A DNA stretch of 64,000 bases from Heracleum sosnowskyi (Eukaryota; Streptophyta; Magnoliopsida; Apiales; Apiaceae). The stretch lies in NCBI GenBank assembly GCA_030848705.1, contig CM061239.1, forward strand, positions 81,574,363-81,638,362. The letters are read 5' to 3'. Each line of letters begins with the position of its first letter. The stretch's first letter is position 1. The notes under the pieces were generated by a model. It ran no database searches. It was not told the origin of the DNA and saw only the letters and a program-made list of their open reading frames with translations. Below, in pieces: positions 43,871 to 55,300 of this stretch. The translations under genes were made by a program, and so were the position numbers.

Positions 43871-46800
43871 CCATTGTGTCTTCCCAACAAGGCACAATGA
43901 GTAATATGGATATTAGCACAAGTCTAATTGCATCCTCCCAAAAGGATGTAGTTATTGAAACAAGCTCTCCTCCAAGAGCACACATCAAAAGGGTAAGGGA
44001 CACGTCTAGCCCACAAACAGCTATTTCCCAATACCAAAGAAGGGTAAGACAAAAATCCCAGGTCACACAGGGTGCACACACACTGGAAGCAACCATTCCA
44101 GTTTCTCAAATTCAATTTGATGTAGCCCCAATTTTTACTCTGGGGATACAGTCCCACTCTCTCAATATTAATATTGAGACACCTCCACAAAATTCACCAA
44201 CACAGTCTTTAGATGTGGATATGATCCATACATCTATTCCTGATTTTCCAATTTTGTTCTTGAAGAAGCCCCACTCTGAAATTGGTGGTCATCACTTGTT
44301 AAGTGATTTGTTGGGCCACCAATCATCTTTTTCTGAAGCTACAAGAGGATCTGTGGAACCATCTTTAAAATCAATCACCACAGATTCTACTGTAATTTCA
44401 CTTTCTCAAAATCCTTCCTTGATTTCATCAACAAAACAGTCTCTTTCGTTGACAAGTGTTTCTCCATCAACGATATCCATACCGTTGACAGTTCAGACTA
44501 CCATTCCGTTGATAGTTCATTCTGCACCTTTTATTAAAAATCCAGTTGTTCACACAACTAGTGCAGATGATCTAGTGGTAGTTGAAACACTTCTAGGATC
44601 GAAAGGGAGTGAATCTGAGAGGCTGGCTTGCAGCCAGGCAAAAGGAGAGGATGTAAGTGAGAGGCTGGCTATTTCTTCCAGCCAGGCAAAAGAAGCGACT
44701 GAGAGTTCCACCTTAGTAGGTGAAGGTGAGGGTGTGAGAGGTGTGAGCCATGGCGAGCCCATGATGCAAGAAAAGAGTGGAGAGAGAGAAGGGACTACAA
44801 GAGAAATAAGGGAGGAAGCAGCCATTGCTAGTGAGTCAATGAAGGTTAATGAGGGTGAAAGGGAACTGACTTTCCAAGAGCATTATCAACAGACTCTGGA
44901 TAGTATTTCTCTGGATCCTGAAACCTTTACTCATCCTGTGCCAGCCTATCAACTAATGGCTCAACAGGGCAATGTGGAGGCAGAGAGGTCACTTAATCTT
45001 ATTCATACAACTGCATCCATGATGAGGGCTAAGGATGCACTTGCCAATTTGTCTCCAGGAGCTGGTGGAAGTTTTGACTATGATGATTCTTCAAGTGATG
45101 AGGATGCTATTCTACAGGTGGCTACTACTGCACAGACTGGGACTTCTGTGGTGCCTCCTACTCCAAGATGGCTTTCTCAAAACATGCATGGAAATCATAG
45201 CCTGGATGCTGCAATTTCGAGGAAGTACAATGAGGCTTACCTGGCTCATGAGTCTGCTAATGACAATGACAAGAAATTCTACAAGGCTATCATGGACTCT
45301 TTGGAGATTCAGAGGCTACAAATGCTGCAGACCAAGATTGAAGCTAGGGAAATCAAGGACTCCATTGAAAATCTAAAGGACTCCACAGATAGGAGGCTTG
45401 ATGAAAAACTCCCACTTCTCACTGTTGCCAGGATGACCACCTTCTTCAACAAGGATAATGAGGTGGCAACTACCTTGAAAACTCTTACTTCTAGGGTGGA
45501 CAAAGTGGAAGCCACATTGACTCACATGCAGCAGGCACAAGAGAAGCAAACTCAACTTTTGACTCAGCTAGTGGCAGCTCAAGGTCTCTCTGTTATTACT
45601 CTTGATGATAACAAAAAGGGGGAGAAATCTAAGGAGCTTCATATTCAAATCACAAAAGTTATGGTCCCAGCCATTTCTTTACCACAAGAGCCATTAGCTA
45701 CGGGGGAGTCACTAAAGAATAAATTGGATGTCATTGACCTGATACAACAGGCATCCATGAGGCAACAACTTGCTGCACAGATTAAAGAAAAATGGTCTAG
45801 CATTGATGCAAGGATTAAGAAGATAGCTGGAACTACAAGAACACATCCATCAGCGGATCAAGCTACTTCTACAGCAACGGATGAGCCTATCACATCAGCA
45901 ACGAATTCCATGGTCTTAGTGTCAACGGAATTGGAGCCACAAACTAAATCATCATATAAACTTAAACCTCTTCTACATGGAGTGATAACTGGTCCAAGGA
46001 AAGAAAAGGGACAAACTTCATATATTAGAGGTGTGGATACAACTACATTTCAAAGATGCTTATCTCCAAGTTCCCCAGCTAATCCAAAGGGCAAGAACAT
46101 TGCTAGGACATTCTATCCTCCTCCACTTCCTGATGAGCTCAAGGTTCTGAGTGAACTAATTGTAAAATGCAAGGCAAGCAATGTGCCTGAGATCAGAAAT
46201 CAAAGAGCTATAATCTACAGGAATGGACAAGAGATCTGTGTTTGGGCTGGTCACCCAAAATTTGCTGAAGCTAGAGCTGAGGAATCAGCTAGGGCAGACA
46301 TGCAAGCTCTTGCAGTTGCCCAGGCTCTAGATGAAGAGGAAAGACAGCAAGAAGAAAAGGCTAGGGTTGAAGCTGAGGAAGCAAAGGAAAAGAGAAAAAG
46401 CACAAGGCAACCCAAGGCAAGAGCTAAAAGGAACTTGGCCTTTGAGAAGGATGATTCTCAAGACACTATAATAGATGACCCTGTAACAGCTGTACCTTCA
46501 ACCTTCTCAGACCAAAGCATTGGAGGAAAATTAGCTTGTGATCCTAAACATCTTGTTAAATTTCATGATCAACCAATTGTGCCAAAGGAAGAGCCTTTTG
46601 AGTTTGATGAAGCTAATTTTCCCAAATTTATAATTGGGATGGATGCAAAGAAGAAATCACAGCAGAAGGTTTCTAAGGCTAAGCCAATTTTTGTGAGGAG
46701 GCCACAGGTTGAAAAACCACCAACAAACCCAGAGGTCTTCATCTAAATTGCTGACATAAAGGAAGAGTCAGACTTAAACCTATATCTTGAGGACTTGGTA

Positions 46801-47304
46801 GAAGTGAGAGGGATTGCAGCCACTCAGAAACTACCAGAGAGATTAGGGTTTGTCTACAAGGGTGGAAGGGAAAGAATCTGGCCTCTGCACATAATTCTAG
46901 GAGAAGACTATCAGACTCTGATGGTGGTGTTCAAATGCTTAAAGAAAGATTTTGGGTTCACTAAAACTGTCAAGTCTGAGGTTGTCTCCAAGATTTGTCA
47001 AATCAAAGCTAGCTGGAACAAACCTGATGCACTTCCCAGGGTTCTAAAGGTCCCTCAATCAGGAAAGAAAATTCATCTCCAACCCTATTGGATGATGGAA
47101 TTCAGAGACAAGGACAAATGCAGAAGATTCTTCAGAATGGAGGAACAATTGGAAAAGGCATCTAATGAAACTCTAAAATTCATGCAATCCAAGTTGGGTG
47201 TACAAGATGAAGAAGAGAAGATTTTCTACAGGAGGCTCCAAGCTCAGATTGAGGAGAACAATGCAAGGAAGGGGAAAAAAACAAGGCCACAGAGACAAAG
47301 TTGA
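43871..47304 (+). pseudogene. Sirevirus E ORF3, right piece
   Basis: It resumes the frame broken at 7057 and is open from 43871 to a TAA at 46744-46746, then in frame to 47304. It contains the Ser/Pro linker with B-family words (44450-44520), a QAKGE-type repeat near 44630-44700, a coiled coil ('SRVDKVEATLTHMQQAQEKQ', near 45500), 'KKGEK' encoded by a polypurine tract (45613-45625), a charged Lys/Glu/Arg region near 46320-46430, and after the stop the C-terminal domain ('VEVRGIAATQKLPERLGF', 'WPLHIILGEDYQTL'). B has Tyr where E has the TAA. No membrane segment. Function unknown; in Sireviruses such ORFs have been called envelope-like. Confidence 0.85.
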
Positions 47305-47503
47305 TAAATCTGCTCAGGCTAGAGGAGCAGCTCTGTGCACTTGTATTGTAAGATTTCTAATTTATGTTCAGTCAATTTTCAATAAATCATGAATCTCAAT
47401 ACAAATTCTACTTTTGTAATTTATAATTTGTCTAAGTGTTTTTGTTATCATCAAGGCTCTTGATTTATGGCTGTTATTCTATCAGTCATAAATTGGGGGA
47501 GAT
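47305..47503 (+). promoter_or_regulatory. ORF3 3' region and polypurine tract of E
   Basis: Non-coding sequence after the ORF3 stop ends in AATTGGGGGAGAT (47491-47503) directly before the 3' LTR. Confidence 0.8.
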
Positions 47504-48469
47504 TGTTAGGAATATGTTGTTCTTGATGATAATTATAAAACACTTAGTAGATTTTGTATTAAGTCAATATTGTAACTGTCAACGGAATGGTATGCTTTGC
47601 AGCTTCCGTTGACAGGTAGCTCATCAACGAAATGAGTGATGTAGCAATTGCACTATATAATACTTCACTGGTTGATATACATTTGTTGTAGGTATTAGAT
47701 AGGTTTTCTAAGTCATGTTGACTATGTACTAGATAGGCAAAATAGGTTGGTTAAGTGTAAATAAATTGTGCCTTGTAATTTTGCCTAAGTGAAGACATGT
47801 CAACGGAATGAAGATTACTCAACGGAATGAAGAATAAAGCTATCAATGAAACACATCTCCCTGCTATCAACGAATCATTATCACTTTTCTGAATAGTTGA
47901 CAAAGTGATAGTGACAGTTTTCTGACAGATCAAAAGGTGATGTAGAAGTGTACTTTGCATTGGAAGCCATCAAAATGGTCACTGGGAATGAGGAAACATT
48001 CCAATTTCCAATTAGGTTCTTGAGTGGGATCATAATAAGCATGAAGACAAAAGACAAGATCTCCAAGGACCATTGGACAAAAGGGATGAAAAGCAAGCTA
48101 CTTGCGGTTACCTTTAGTGTATTTTAGTGTAGCCAAAAATAGTATTGTAAACTTGGGTTATATAACCAAGTGTAGCAGTTCATTTTAAGATAAGTGAGTG
48201 AGATATAAATAGTTTGTATTAGCTTCTTTCAAAGAGCACTCTCACTCAAAATCAGGAACTGAGCAGCTGTGATACATTTGTAACACAGATTATTTCTGCA
48301 ATAAAATCATCTCAGTTGGATCCTCAAAACATCCAACTGAAATTTTATATTTGCTTGTGTTTTTATTTTCAGTATAGTTTTATTTGAAAGTTGTTTTTAA
48401 GTTAAGAAATATCTAGAATTGCATTCAACCCCCCCTTCTACAATTCTGTTAGGTCATTTGGGATTAACA
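47504..48469 (+). repeat. 3' LTR of Sirevirus E
   Basis: 966 bp, TGTTAGGAATATG..GGGATTAACA, the reverse complement of the B LTR type with more divergence and small deletions. It contains at least six TCAACG/CGTTGA words at about 47578-47650 and 47800-47875. It ends against the CACTA terminal sequence. Confidence 0.93.
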
Positions 48470-48569
48470 ATCGCTTTTAAAATTTCTGATGTTAAACATA
48501 TATTTAACATCAGTGGTTTTCTTAACCGATGTAAAAGGGGCGATGTCTATTAATGTTTTTCTAGTAGTG
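48470..48569. mobile_element. Right end of a CACTA (En/Spm-like) DNA transposon
   Basis: The segment ends tttttctagtagtg, i.e. CACTACTAGAAAAA read inward on the minus strand, the standard CACTA terminal inverted repeat. Just inside are 'aaccgatgt', 'cgatgt' and 'aacatcagtgg', typical subterminal repeats. Pol fragment F resumes at 48570 with 'tat', compatible with a 3-bp target duplication whose partner is not in view. Only 100 bp remain on this side; the Ulp1 remnant at 4938-5626 may be its interior. Confidence 0.7.
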
Positions 48570-50389
48570 TATGGTACTTAGACAGTGGATGTTCTATGCA
48601 CATGATTGGAGATTCTACCCTGCTCACAGAGTTTGTGGAGAAAGCTGGCCCTAGCATTACTTTTGGAGATGACATCAAAGGTTTTACTAAGGGATATGGC
48701 TTGATTTCAAAGGAAAATGTCATCATTGATGAAGTAGCACTGGTTGATGGACTTAAGCACAATTTGCTGAGTATCAGTCAACTGTGTGATAAAGGTTTCT
48801 CAGTTTCATTCAATCAAGGAGCCTGTGTTGTATCCAACAAGGAAAACAACAATGTGGTGTTGACAGGATACAGAAAAGGTAATGTGTATATAGCTGACTT
48901 CAACTCAACAAATTCAGATTCTATCACTTGTCTTCTGAGTAAAGCAAGCAAGGATGAGAGTTGGCTATGACACAAAAGACTATCACATTTGAACTTCAAG
49001 TCTATGAATGATTTGGTAAGAAGAGACCTAGTAAGAGGACTTCCTCAGTTGGAATTTTCCAAGGATGGACTTTGTGATGCTTTCCAGAAAGGGAAGCAAA
49101 AGAAGATCTCTTTCAGAAGCAAGCTGGATTCATCAATTTATCAACCTCTACAGCTCTTACACATGGATTTGTTTGGACCAGTAAATGTCATGTCAATCTC
49201 AAAGAAAAGGTATTGCCTTGTGATTGTGGATAATTTTTCTAAATTTACATGGACATATTTTCTGCACTCCAAAGATGAGGCAAGTGAAATCATAATCAAT
49301 CACATCAAGGCTGCTAACAATCATCCTGATCTCAAAGTAAGAAAAATTAGGAGTGACAATGGCACTCAGTTCAAGAATTCCACAATGAGGCTGTTTTGTG
49401 AGGATAATGGAATCATTCATGAGTTCTCTGCAGCAAGAACACCACAACAAAATGGAGTGGTAGAAAGGAACAATAGGACTCTAATTGAGGCTTCAAGAAC
49501 AATTCTAGGATAATCAAAGTTACCTACTTATTTCTGGGTTGAAGCAGTTAACACTACATGTTTCACTCAAAATATTTCTTTGATCAATCAAGCAAAAGGA
49601 ATGACTCCATATCAGCTGCTCAAAGGAAGGAAACCATTCTTGAATTTTCTACATGTCTTTGGATGCAAATGTTTTTTATTGAGAAATCAAGGTGAAAATC
49701 TTGGAAAATTTGAGTCAAAGGCAGATGAAGCAACTTTTGTGGGATATGCAGCTGGAAAAGCCTACATGGTTTTTAATCACAGAATCAACATTGTTATGGA
49801 ATATGTACATGTTGTTTTTGATGAAGCCATAATACAAGGTCTTACTGATGAGGGTTTTCATGAAACTCTCAGGTTTGAGAATGAGGTGAAAGGTCTCTAT
49901 TATGATGATGAAGATGATGATTATGTGGATGAATCAATTCTTCCAAGAATGATTGTCTCTAATATGGATAACTCAAGTTCAAATGAGCCATCCATAGAAG
50001 GGACAAATGGAGCATCCGTAGGAAGCCAACATGGAGCATCCGTAGGAAGCCAAAATGGAGCATCCGTAGGAAGCCAACAGGGAGCATCCGTAAGAAGCCA
50101 AAGTGGAGCATCCGTAGGTGGTTCACAACACAGAGTCACCACCCCAATAAACTCGGGGGGAGTTTCTCTGAGTCAAGGATCAACCTCACATGATCATGCT
50201 GATGAGAATGATGTTGCATCTTCAAGATCTGCACCTGCTACAAGAAGAAAATGGACAAGGGATCACCCATTTGAACTGATAATCGCTGATGCATCCTCAA
50301 ATGTCCAAACTAGAAGAGCTACTCAGGATGAATGTCTATACAACAGCTTTCTTTCTCAAGAAGAACCAAAGAAAGTTGAGGATTCTCTT
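48570..50389 (+). pseudogene. pol: Sirevirus F pol fragment (protease, integrase, linker) with two stops
   Basis: It starts at 'WYLDSGCS' of the protease box, cut by the CACTA end, and reads in one frame through the GAG-pre-integrase region, 'LHMDLFGPVN', 'IRSDNGTQF' and 'QNGVVERNNRT', the linker, and the RT approach 'QEEPKKVEDSL'. It is cut at 50389 by LTR G. In-frame stops occur at about 48968-48970 (after 'ESWL') and 49511-49513 (after 'TILG'). In sequence it is closest to B pol but the linker differs. Gag and upstream parts would lie beyond the CACTA element; RT and RNase H beyond G. Confidence 0.9.
50009..50122 (+). repeat. 24-bp tandem repeat in the F linker
   Basis: Five near-perfect copies of an 8-codon unit ('GASVGSQ' plus one variable residue) built on 'ggagcatccgtaggaagccaa'. 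The period is exactly 24 bp, so the frame is kept. It sits at the same place (integrase-RT linker) where B, C and D carry their own family words. Confidence 0.93.
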
Positions 50390-51560
50390 TGTTAGGTCCA
50401 AAGTATCGTAGAAGGGGGGGGGGGGTTGAATACGATACTCACAAATTATTTTATTTCGTTCGCGGATAATTCTTTCAGTTCTAATACGAAATCAAATGCA
50501 CCAAATCAAAACACGAGTCGGGGAATATATCGTTTTATAAATATAAACCGCGAGGGGTGCTAAAAATCTAATCCGTAGATTAGCTGCAATGAGTTCAGGT
50601 ATAAGTAATCAATACAAACTATAGAAATCAAGGCAACATAAATTCTCCTCTGTAAATGTTCTTGAGCTTTAACTTCTTCTGTCTCTTTTGATTAACTGTA
50701 AACCAACTGAAGAAGAACACTGTCTTCATTCTGGTACTTGTAGACTTGTTTTTAGAAAAACTATCGAACCAGTTTTTGAAACAATTCTGGCCGTCCAATT
50801 CCTCCATCAACCTGACACAACAATACAAACTCACCTGCTCCTTCATTTAAAAAACTATCGAATGAATAAAATAATTTCTCCTTCGATAGATTTTAAATAA
50901 AATCTATCGAATGAAAAACTATCCTTCGATGGTTTTTCCTTTAGATCCACTTGATCACTTTCGATGGTTTTTCTTAAAAGAAAACCATCAAATGTTTTCT
51001 TATGCAGTTTAATCCTTGAAGATCCTTTCCTTTTTCAGCAAGAAAATTGTATCTCCATTTAAACCTAAACATACCTTGTAATATTCTTTTCACTTTCAGG
51101 ATGTTTCAGATTTAGACTTAAATCAACTTCTTCCGAGACGATAAACATCTTGATCTTTTAGGTGCTGACAACTAGTGCAACTAGTCTGGTTCACAGATGA
51201 CTAACAGTAGATCAATACTTCCATGTCTTCAATTCAATGCTGTTGATAAGTCCTTTGTCGTTCTAGTTGCTTCAATAAAATCACTGGAATCCTATGGTAC
51301 TAACTCTTAATCATTCAAATACTTTTGTAGTCTTGAAAGTCTTGTTTCTTTATTTGTCACTGAGGCTTGAACATATTAATGAACTTCTTTCCGTGACCTG
51401 TTTACGGACTTCAAGAATACATACCATATTTTGATTTTTTGAGTTTACCTTTTCTTCTTTACTTCTGGATTCCTGTGCTTCTGTTAATATTATTGTCTGT
51501 CTTGTCCTTTGTTGAGTTGTAGTTATCTCTGTTACATCTTATGTTATATTATGCTTTACA
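50390..51560 (-). repeat. 3' LTR of Sirevirus G
   Basis: 1171 bp, TGTTAGGTCCAAAG..TTATGCTTTACA, with a poly-G run after 'gtagaa' near the left end and a polypurine tract (atctccccct) on the right, so the element is on the minus strand. It is inserted in F pol. At 50755-51000 it carries about seven copies of the word CTATCGAA/TTCGAT(A/G)G in both orientations. Confidence 0.85.
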
Positions 51561-52359
51561 ATCTCCCCCTATTTGATTGTTAGAGTTCTACAAGCAAATA
51601 CCTCGAGGATAACTCAACTAACTAAGGAAACATGAAACTAATTAAAGTAAGACATATTAATAATATTAAATTCATTCTGGATTAAATATATACATTTCCA
51701 GATTTCAAAATTTCAAAGAACATTAAAACTTTTTACAATGAAGTTGTTCCTCTAGTCTGAGCAGATTGTTCTTCTGTTCTTTGCTTCATTCTTCAGTCCA
51801 TCTCAATCTCACCTTCTTCAACTACAGGATTGGAGTTAGCAGCTTGATAATCAATCACAGATGGATAGTGTAGTGGTTCTCCAGGTTTAAGGATTGCTCC
51901 TTTGATGTGTCTTCAAATATACTTAACCTCTTGACCCACTCCAGCCCACAACCATGCAATATTAACATCTTTCTTGTTTAGCTTTGGCATGTTTGGTAGT
52001 CTGGGATGCACTTCCAATCCTCTTTCCACTCTCTTCCTATAATATGGAACATTCTCCATCAGATATCTTCTTAGAGTGTCTGCTGCTTTCTCCGTCAGAT
52101 AGCAGATTCTGACCAAGTCATTTTTCATGAATCTAACCATTGGAGGGTTTTCAGATATCTCTGGACTGACTTTCATTAAGATCTCCTTAACAAGCTCCCG
52201 GAGCAGTTCATTTAACTTTGTAGTTCTTTGGATCTTAATGAGAATCACCTGCAGTTTAGTGTAAGTTCTTTGTTCGAAAAACTTAGTGGATATCACAAAT
52301 GTACCTTTGTCAATAAAATTGATTAGTATGTTCTAGGCACCATTTGCTTTAACCCTAGC
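51561..52359 (-). pseudogene. Sirevirus G internal 3' end with ORF3 remnant
   Basis: Left of the Gypsy insertion at 52360 only the 3' end of G is seen. A frame at 52296-51913 (127 codons) with 'RFMKNDLVRICYLTEKAAD' and 'YYRKRVERGLEVHP' has no family I can name; by position it is the C-terminal part of ORF3. The downstream sequence 'gttcctctagtctgagcagatt' near 51750 matches the end of the B ORF3 region (8245-8270), which supports the assignment. A stop lies upstream near 52335. Confidence 0.6.
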
Positions 52360-55300
52360 TGTAACATCCCTAAACCCGGGGTCAAAGGATTTGGTCGTCA
52401 CGCTGCAATCTCAATTCAAACAACCTGCTCAATATTAAATCAACACAATAATAATATCTGCGACCCCAACTCTACCAAGAATCTTTAAAGGTTATAGTGC
52501 TAGAAACAAGAATCCAAAATTCCATTACAAATTTTTTTTTCTTCTTTACCACCATTCTCTTTACATACAATCTATAACACTAGTATAACTTTGATAAGAA
52601 GTATACTAAGCAACAAATCTTATACAATATAATATTCAATAGAAATCAACTTTATACAAAACCTATCACTAGCTCCAAATACTCTGGATCAAAACGTCTT
52701 TACGCTAATATCCTTTCCCGTCTCTGACCAGCTACGCGGACAATTCTCGCCAATGCACCTTCTTACTGAAAGGCTAAAATATGTATAAAGAAAACAAGTA
52801 TGAGCGAAAGAATTGCTCAGCAGTGCATTATCAAGTATAATATGAAAAGTTTCCAAAATAAGCTTTGGATTTTCAAATAAACAAGCTTTTGTTTTAAACA
52901 TTTGCAATCTCTAAAATTCTCAAATCAAGTTTGGTAATTTACCACAATTTCTCATTCAGCTTCTCGCAACTGAATAGTTTAAAACACACAAATATTTATA
53001 TTGGTCGTCACGGTTACCCGAACAACAATAACTACATTAGTATGTAGAAAATATGAAATAAATATAACTCATACGTCTTCAAGATCGTAGCTTGTACAAA
53101 AATACTAGTTTTGAAAATAACAGATATATTCACAACATCTTCTGAAACCAACAACTCTGGAAGGGTAGAATAATCCAGGAGTAAGAATGAGCCAACGCGC
53201 TCGGCCATGGAATAAAGGACGTGCTTCACGACTTCAATATGATACCGTCTGGATATGCGGTATGAATAAAACTTATCAAGATAGATATCTCACGATTGCC
53301 AATGGAATCAAGGAAGAGGATTTCGACTATTCGGAATCCAATATATTAAGAGTAAATGATTTCAGCATGATTGAAACCATTACTTATCAATCAACGAACT
53401 AACAACTTCGAGCGAACGAATGAACCTGAGTATCAGGTCATAACTCACAAGTACAAAACATATGGATGTAATTCATCTCAGAAATAAGAATTTATATTAG
53501 AATTGGATTTTTCACATTTATCAAATCAAAGCTTGAGCTACTGGCCAGCCACACATCAACCCCGGGCTTGCTTATAGCAAAGTCCTCTACTGGATCCTTG
53601 GCCAATCTGGGCCATAAGTTATTCCGACCATAAATATGGTCCGACCATTACTGGTCCATAAAAAAAAACATTCCAATCCTATATTATATACGTCAGGTGT
53701 CGGAACAATTGACAACCTTACTTCGACAATCAGGTGTCGGAAGAATCGACAACATTAATACAACAAACGCTGGAAAACTCACGTTCCAAGAAACAATTCA
53801 ACTATGAAGAATCCATCAAGGAATAACAATATAATCTAGTATTGACGAGATCGACACAACATTGGGAGGTGCATATGAAAAGTGACAATATAATAAACAT
53901 CGACGAGATCGATGTAACAACTGGGATAATAATGAAGAATAAACAATGACATGCTCAACAAGATTAAGTCTGATACGAAACAGGCATTATGATATCAACA
54001 AAATTTACAACAACTCAATATAGAGTAGGGTTCAAAGAACATGCTCTAGATGGCCTCAACAGTTCAAATTATCACATTATGGAAGAATTAGTTAAGATTC
54101 ACCAATCTGGTAAGTGACAAGAAAGTCAAGTTCGAGTTCAAGGAAATTCAAGGTGAAGTTTATAAATAGGGAAAACAATGGGTTATCGACTTCTGGCAGA
54201 AATAGTTTAAGTCCTTCGAAAATATACTTATAATAGATAAGCCTTATATTTGAAGGAAATGAACTAAATCATACACAGCATATATGAATTCGAATCAGGG
54301 ACTGGATCAGATAATTGCATTAATAAGAATTGATAATCATACTTGCATAGGTGTAAGATGGGAAAATAGAATATTGGTAGAATAAGTACCGCAACTTCAG
54401 AATTTTAAAATAACATTTTACCCTCATAGGGTTCACAAGTTCCCACTCACCTAGGGTTGGCAATATTCCAACCTAATATTTTTAAATCAAGATTTTTGAA
54501 AGAAAGCCTTACTGTACGGCCCATAACTATCTTTTAAATTGTTTCAATACAATAACTATATTTTTCCAATCAACATGGAAATATGAATCTAAACTCAAAA
54601 GGTATAAAATAATACTCGTCAATTTACGAGATTAAATAACAGACTTGCAATTCAATGCAAGAGAATCAACATTTGAAATTTAAGTGAAGGGTATGCAACT
54701 TGCATAATAATAACTCAATATAATATCACTCAATAATATGTGAAAGGAATAGACACTTGCCTCTGGTCCTTAGCTATTTCGTAAGGCTGAAATAATACGA
54801 TTCCCTCCTTATTCTGTCTTATCGCACGATCCTCTATTTTCGTCCTTCTTTGCTTTAACGCTCTCGTGAATACCATTAGTCTGCTCCTACCATTTTGAAT
54901 CCACGTGTCTGCCTTGATAGTCAAACATGAGACAGTACTTTAGTCTTCAGAGTACGATTCTCACATTCCATAAACGATTATAACTTAACTCCGACGCACT
55001 TACCACCCTTACCAATATCTCTGTTGGAAGAAAATACTTGCACATGTCCTCTACGAGTGTTGACGTCCCCTTGGTGTTACGTCACCTCACAAATAACCCA
55101 ATCAGTCGTAAACAATATCTCATCCTTCTCCGACATCTCTTATTTAACATACTTCGATAATCCGACTCGTCTCGTCTAGTAGCCTCTGTTGCATAGATAA
55201 TCATATTTCAATTGATAGAATAATCACGGTTAATCAAATAAATAACCCACGTATCACGCTCGTCGAAAATCTCTATACCATAAAAGTCAATATCCAAGTC

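Larger units (their letters stand above)
6589..48469 (+). mobile_element. Sirevirus E (plus), 5'-truncated, split by the B-C-D nest
   Basis: Only the 3' end of this element survives: ORF3 from its residue ~200 onward (6589-7057, then 43871-47304), a polypurine tract, and the 3' LTR (47504-48469). Element B is inserted within ORF3 and duplicated aagcc (7053-7057 and 43866-43870). LTR and ORF3 are of the same family as B but inverted. The 5' LTR, gag and pol are missing; at 6588 the sequence changes abruptly to LTR fragment H. Confidence 0.88.

Noticed and set aside
50009..50122. Possible CRISPR-like repeat array
   Set aside because: Contiguous 24-bp coding repeats without spacers, in a plant retrotransposon.
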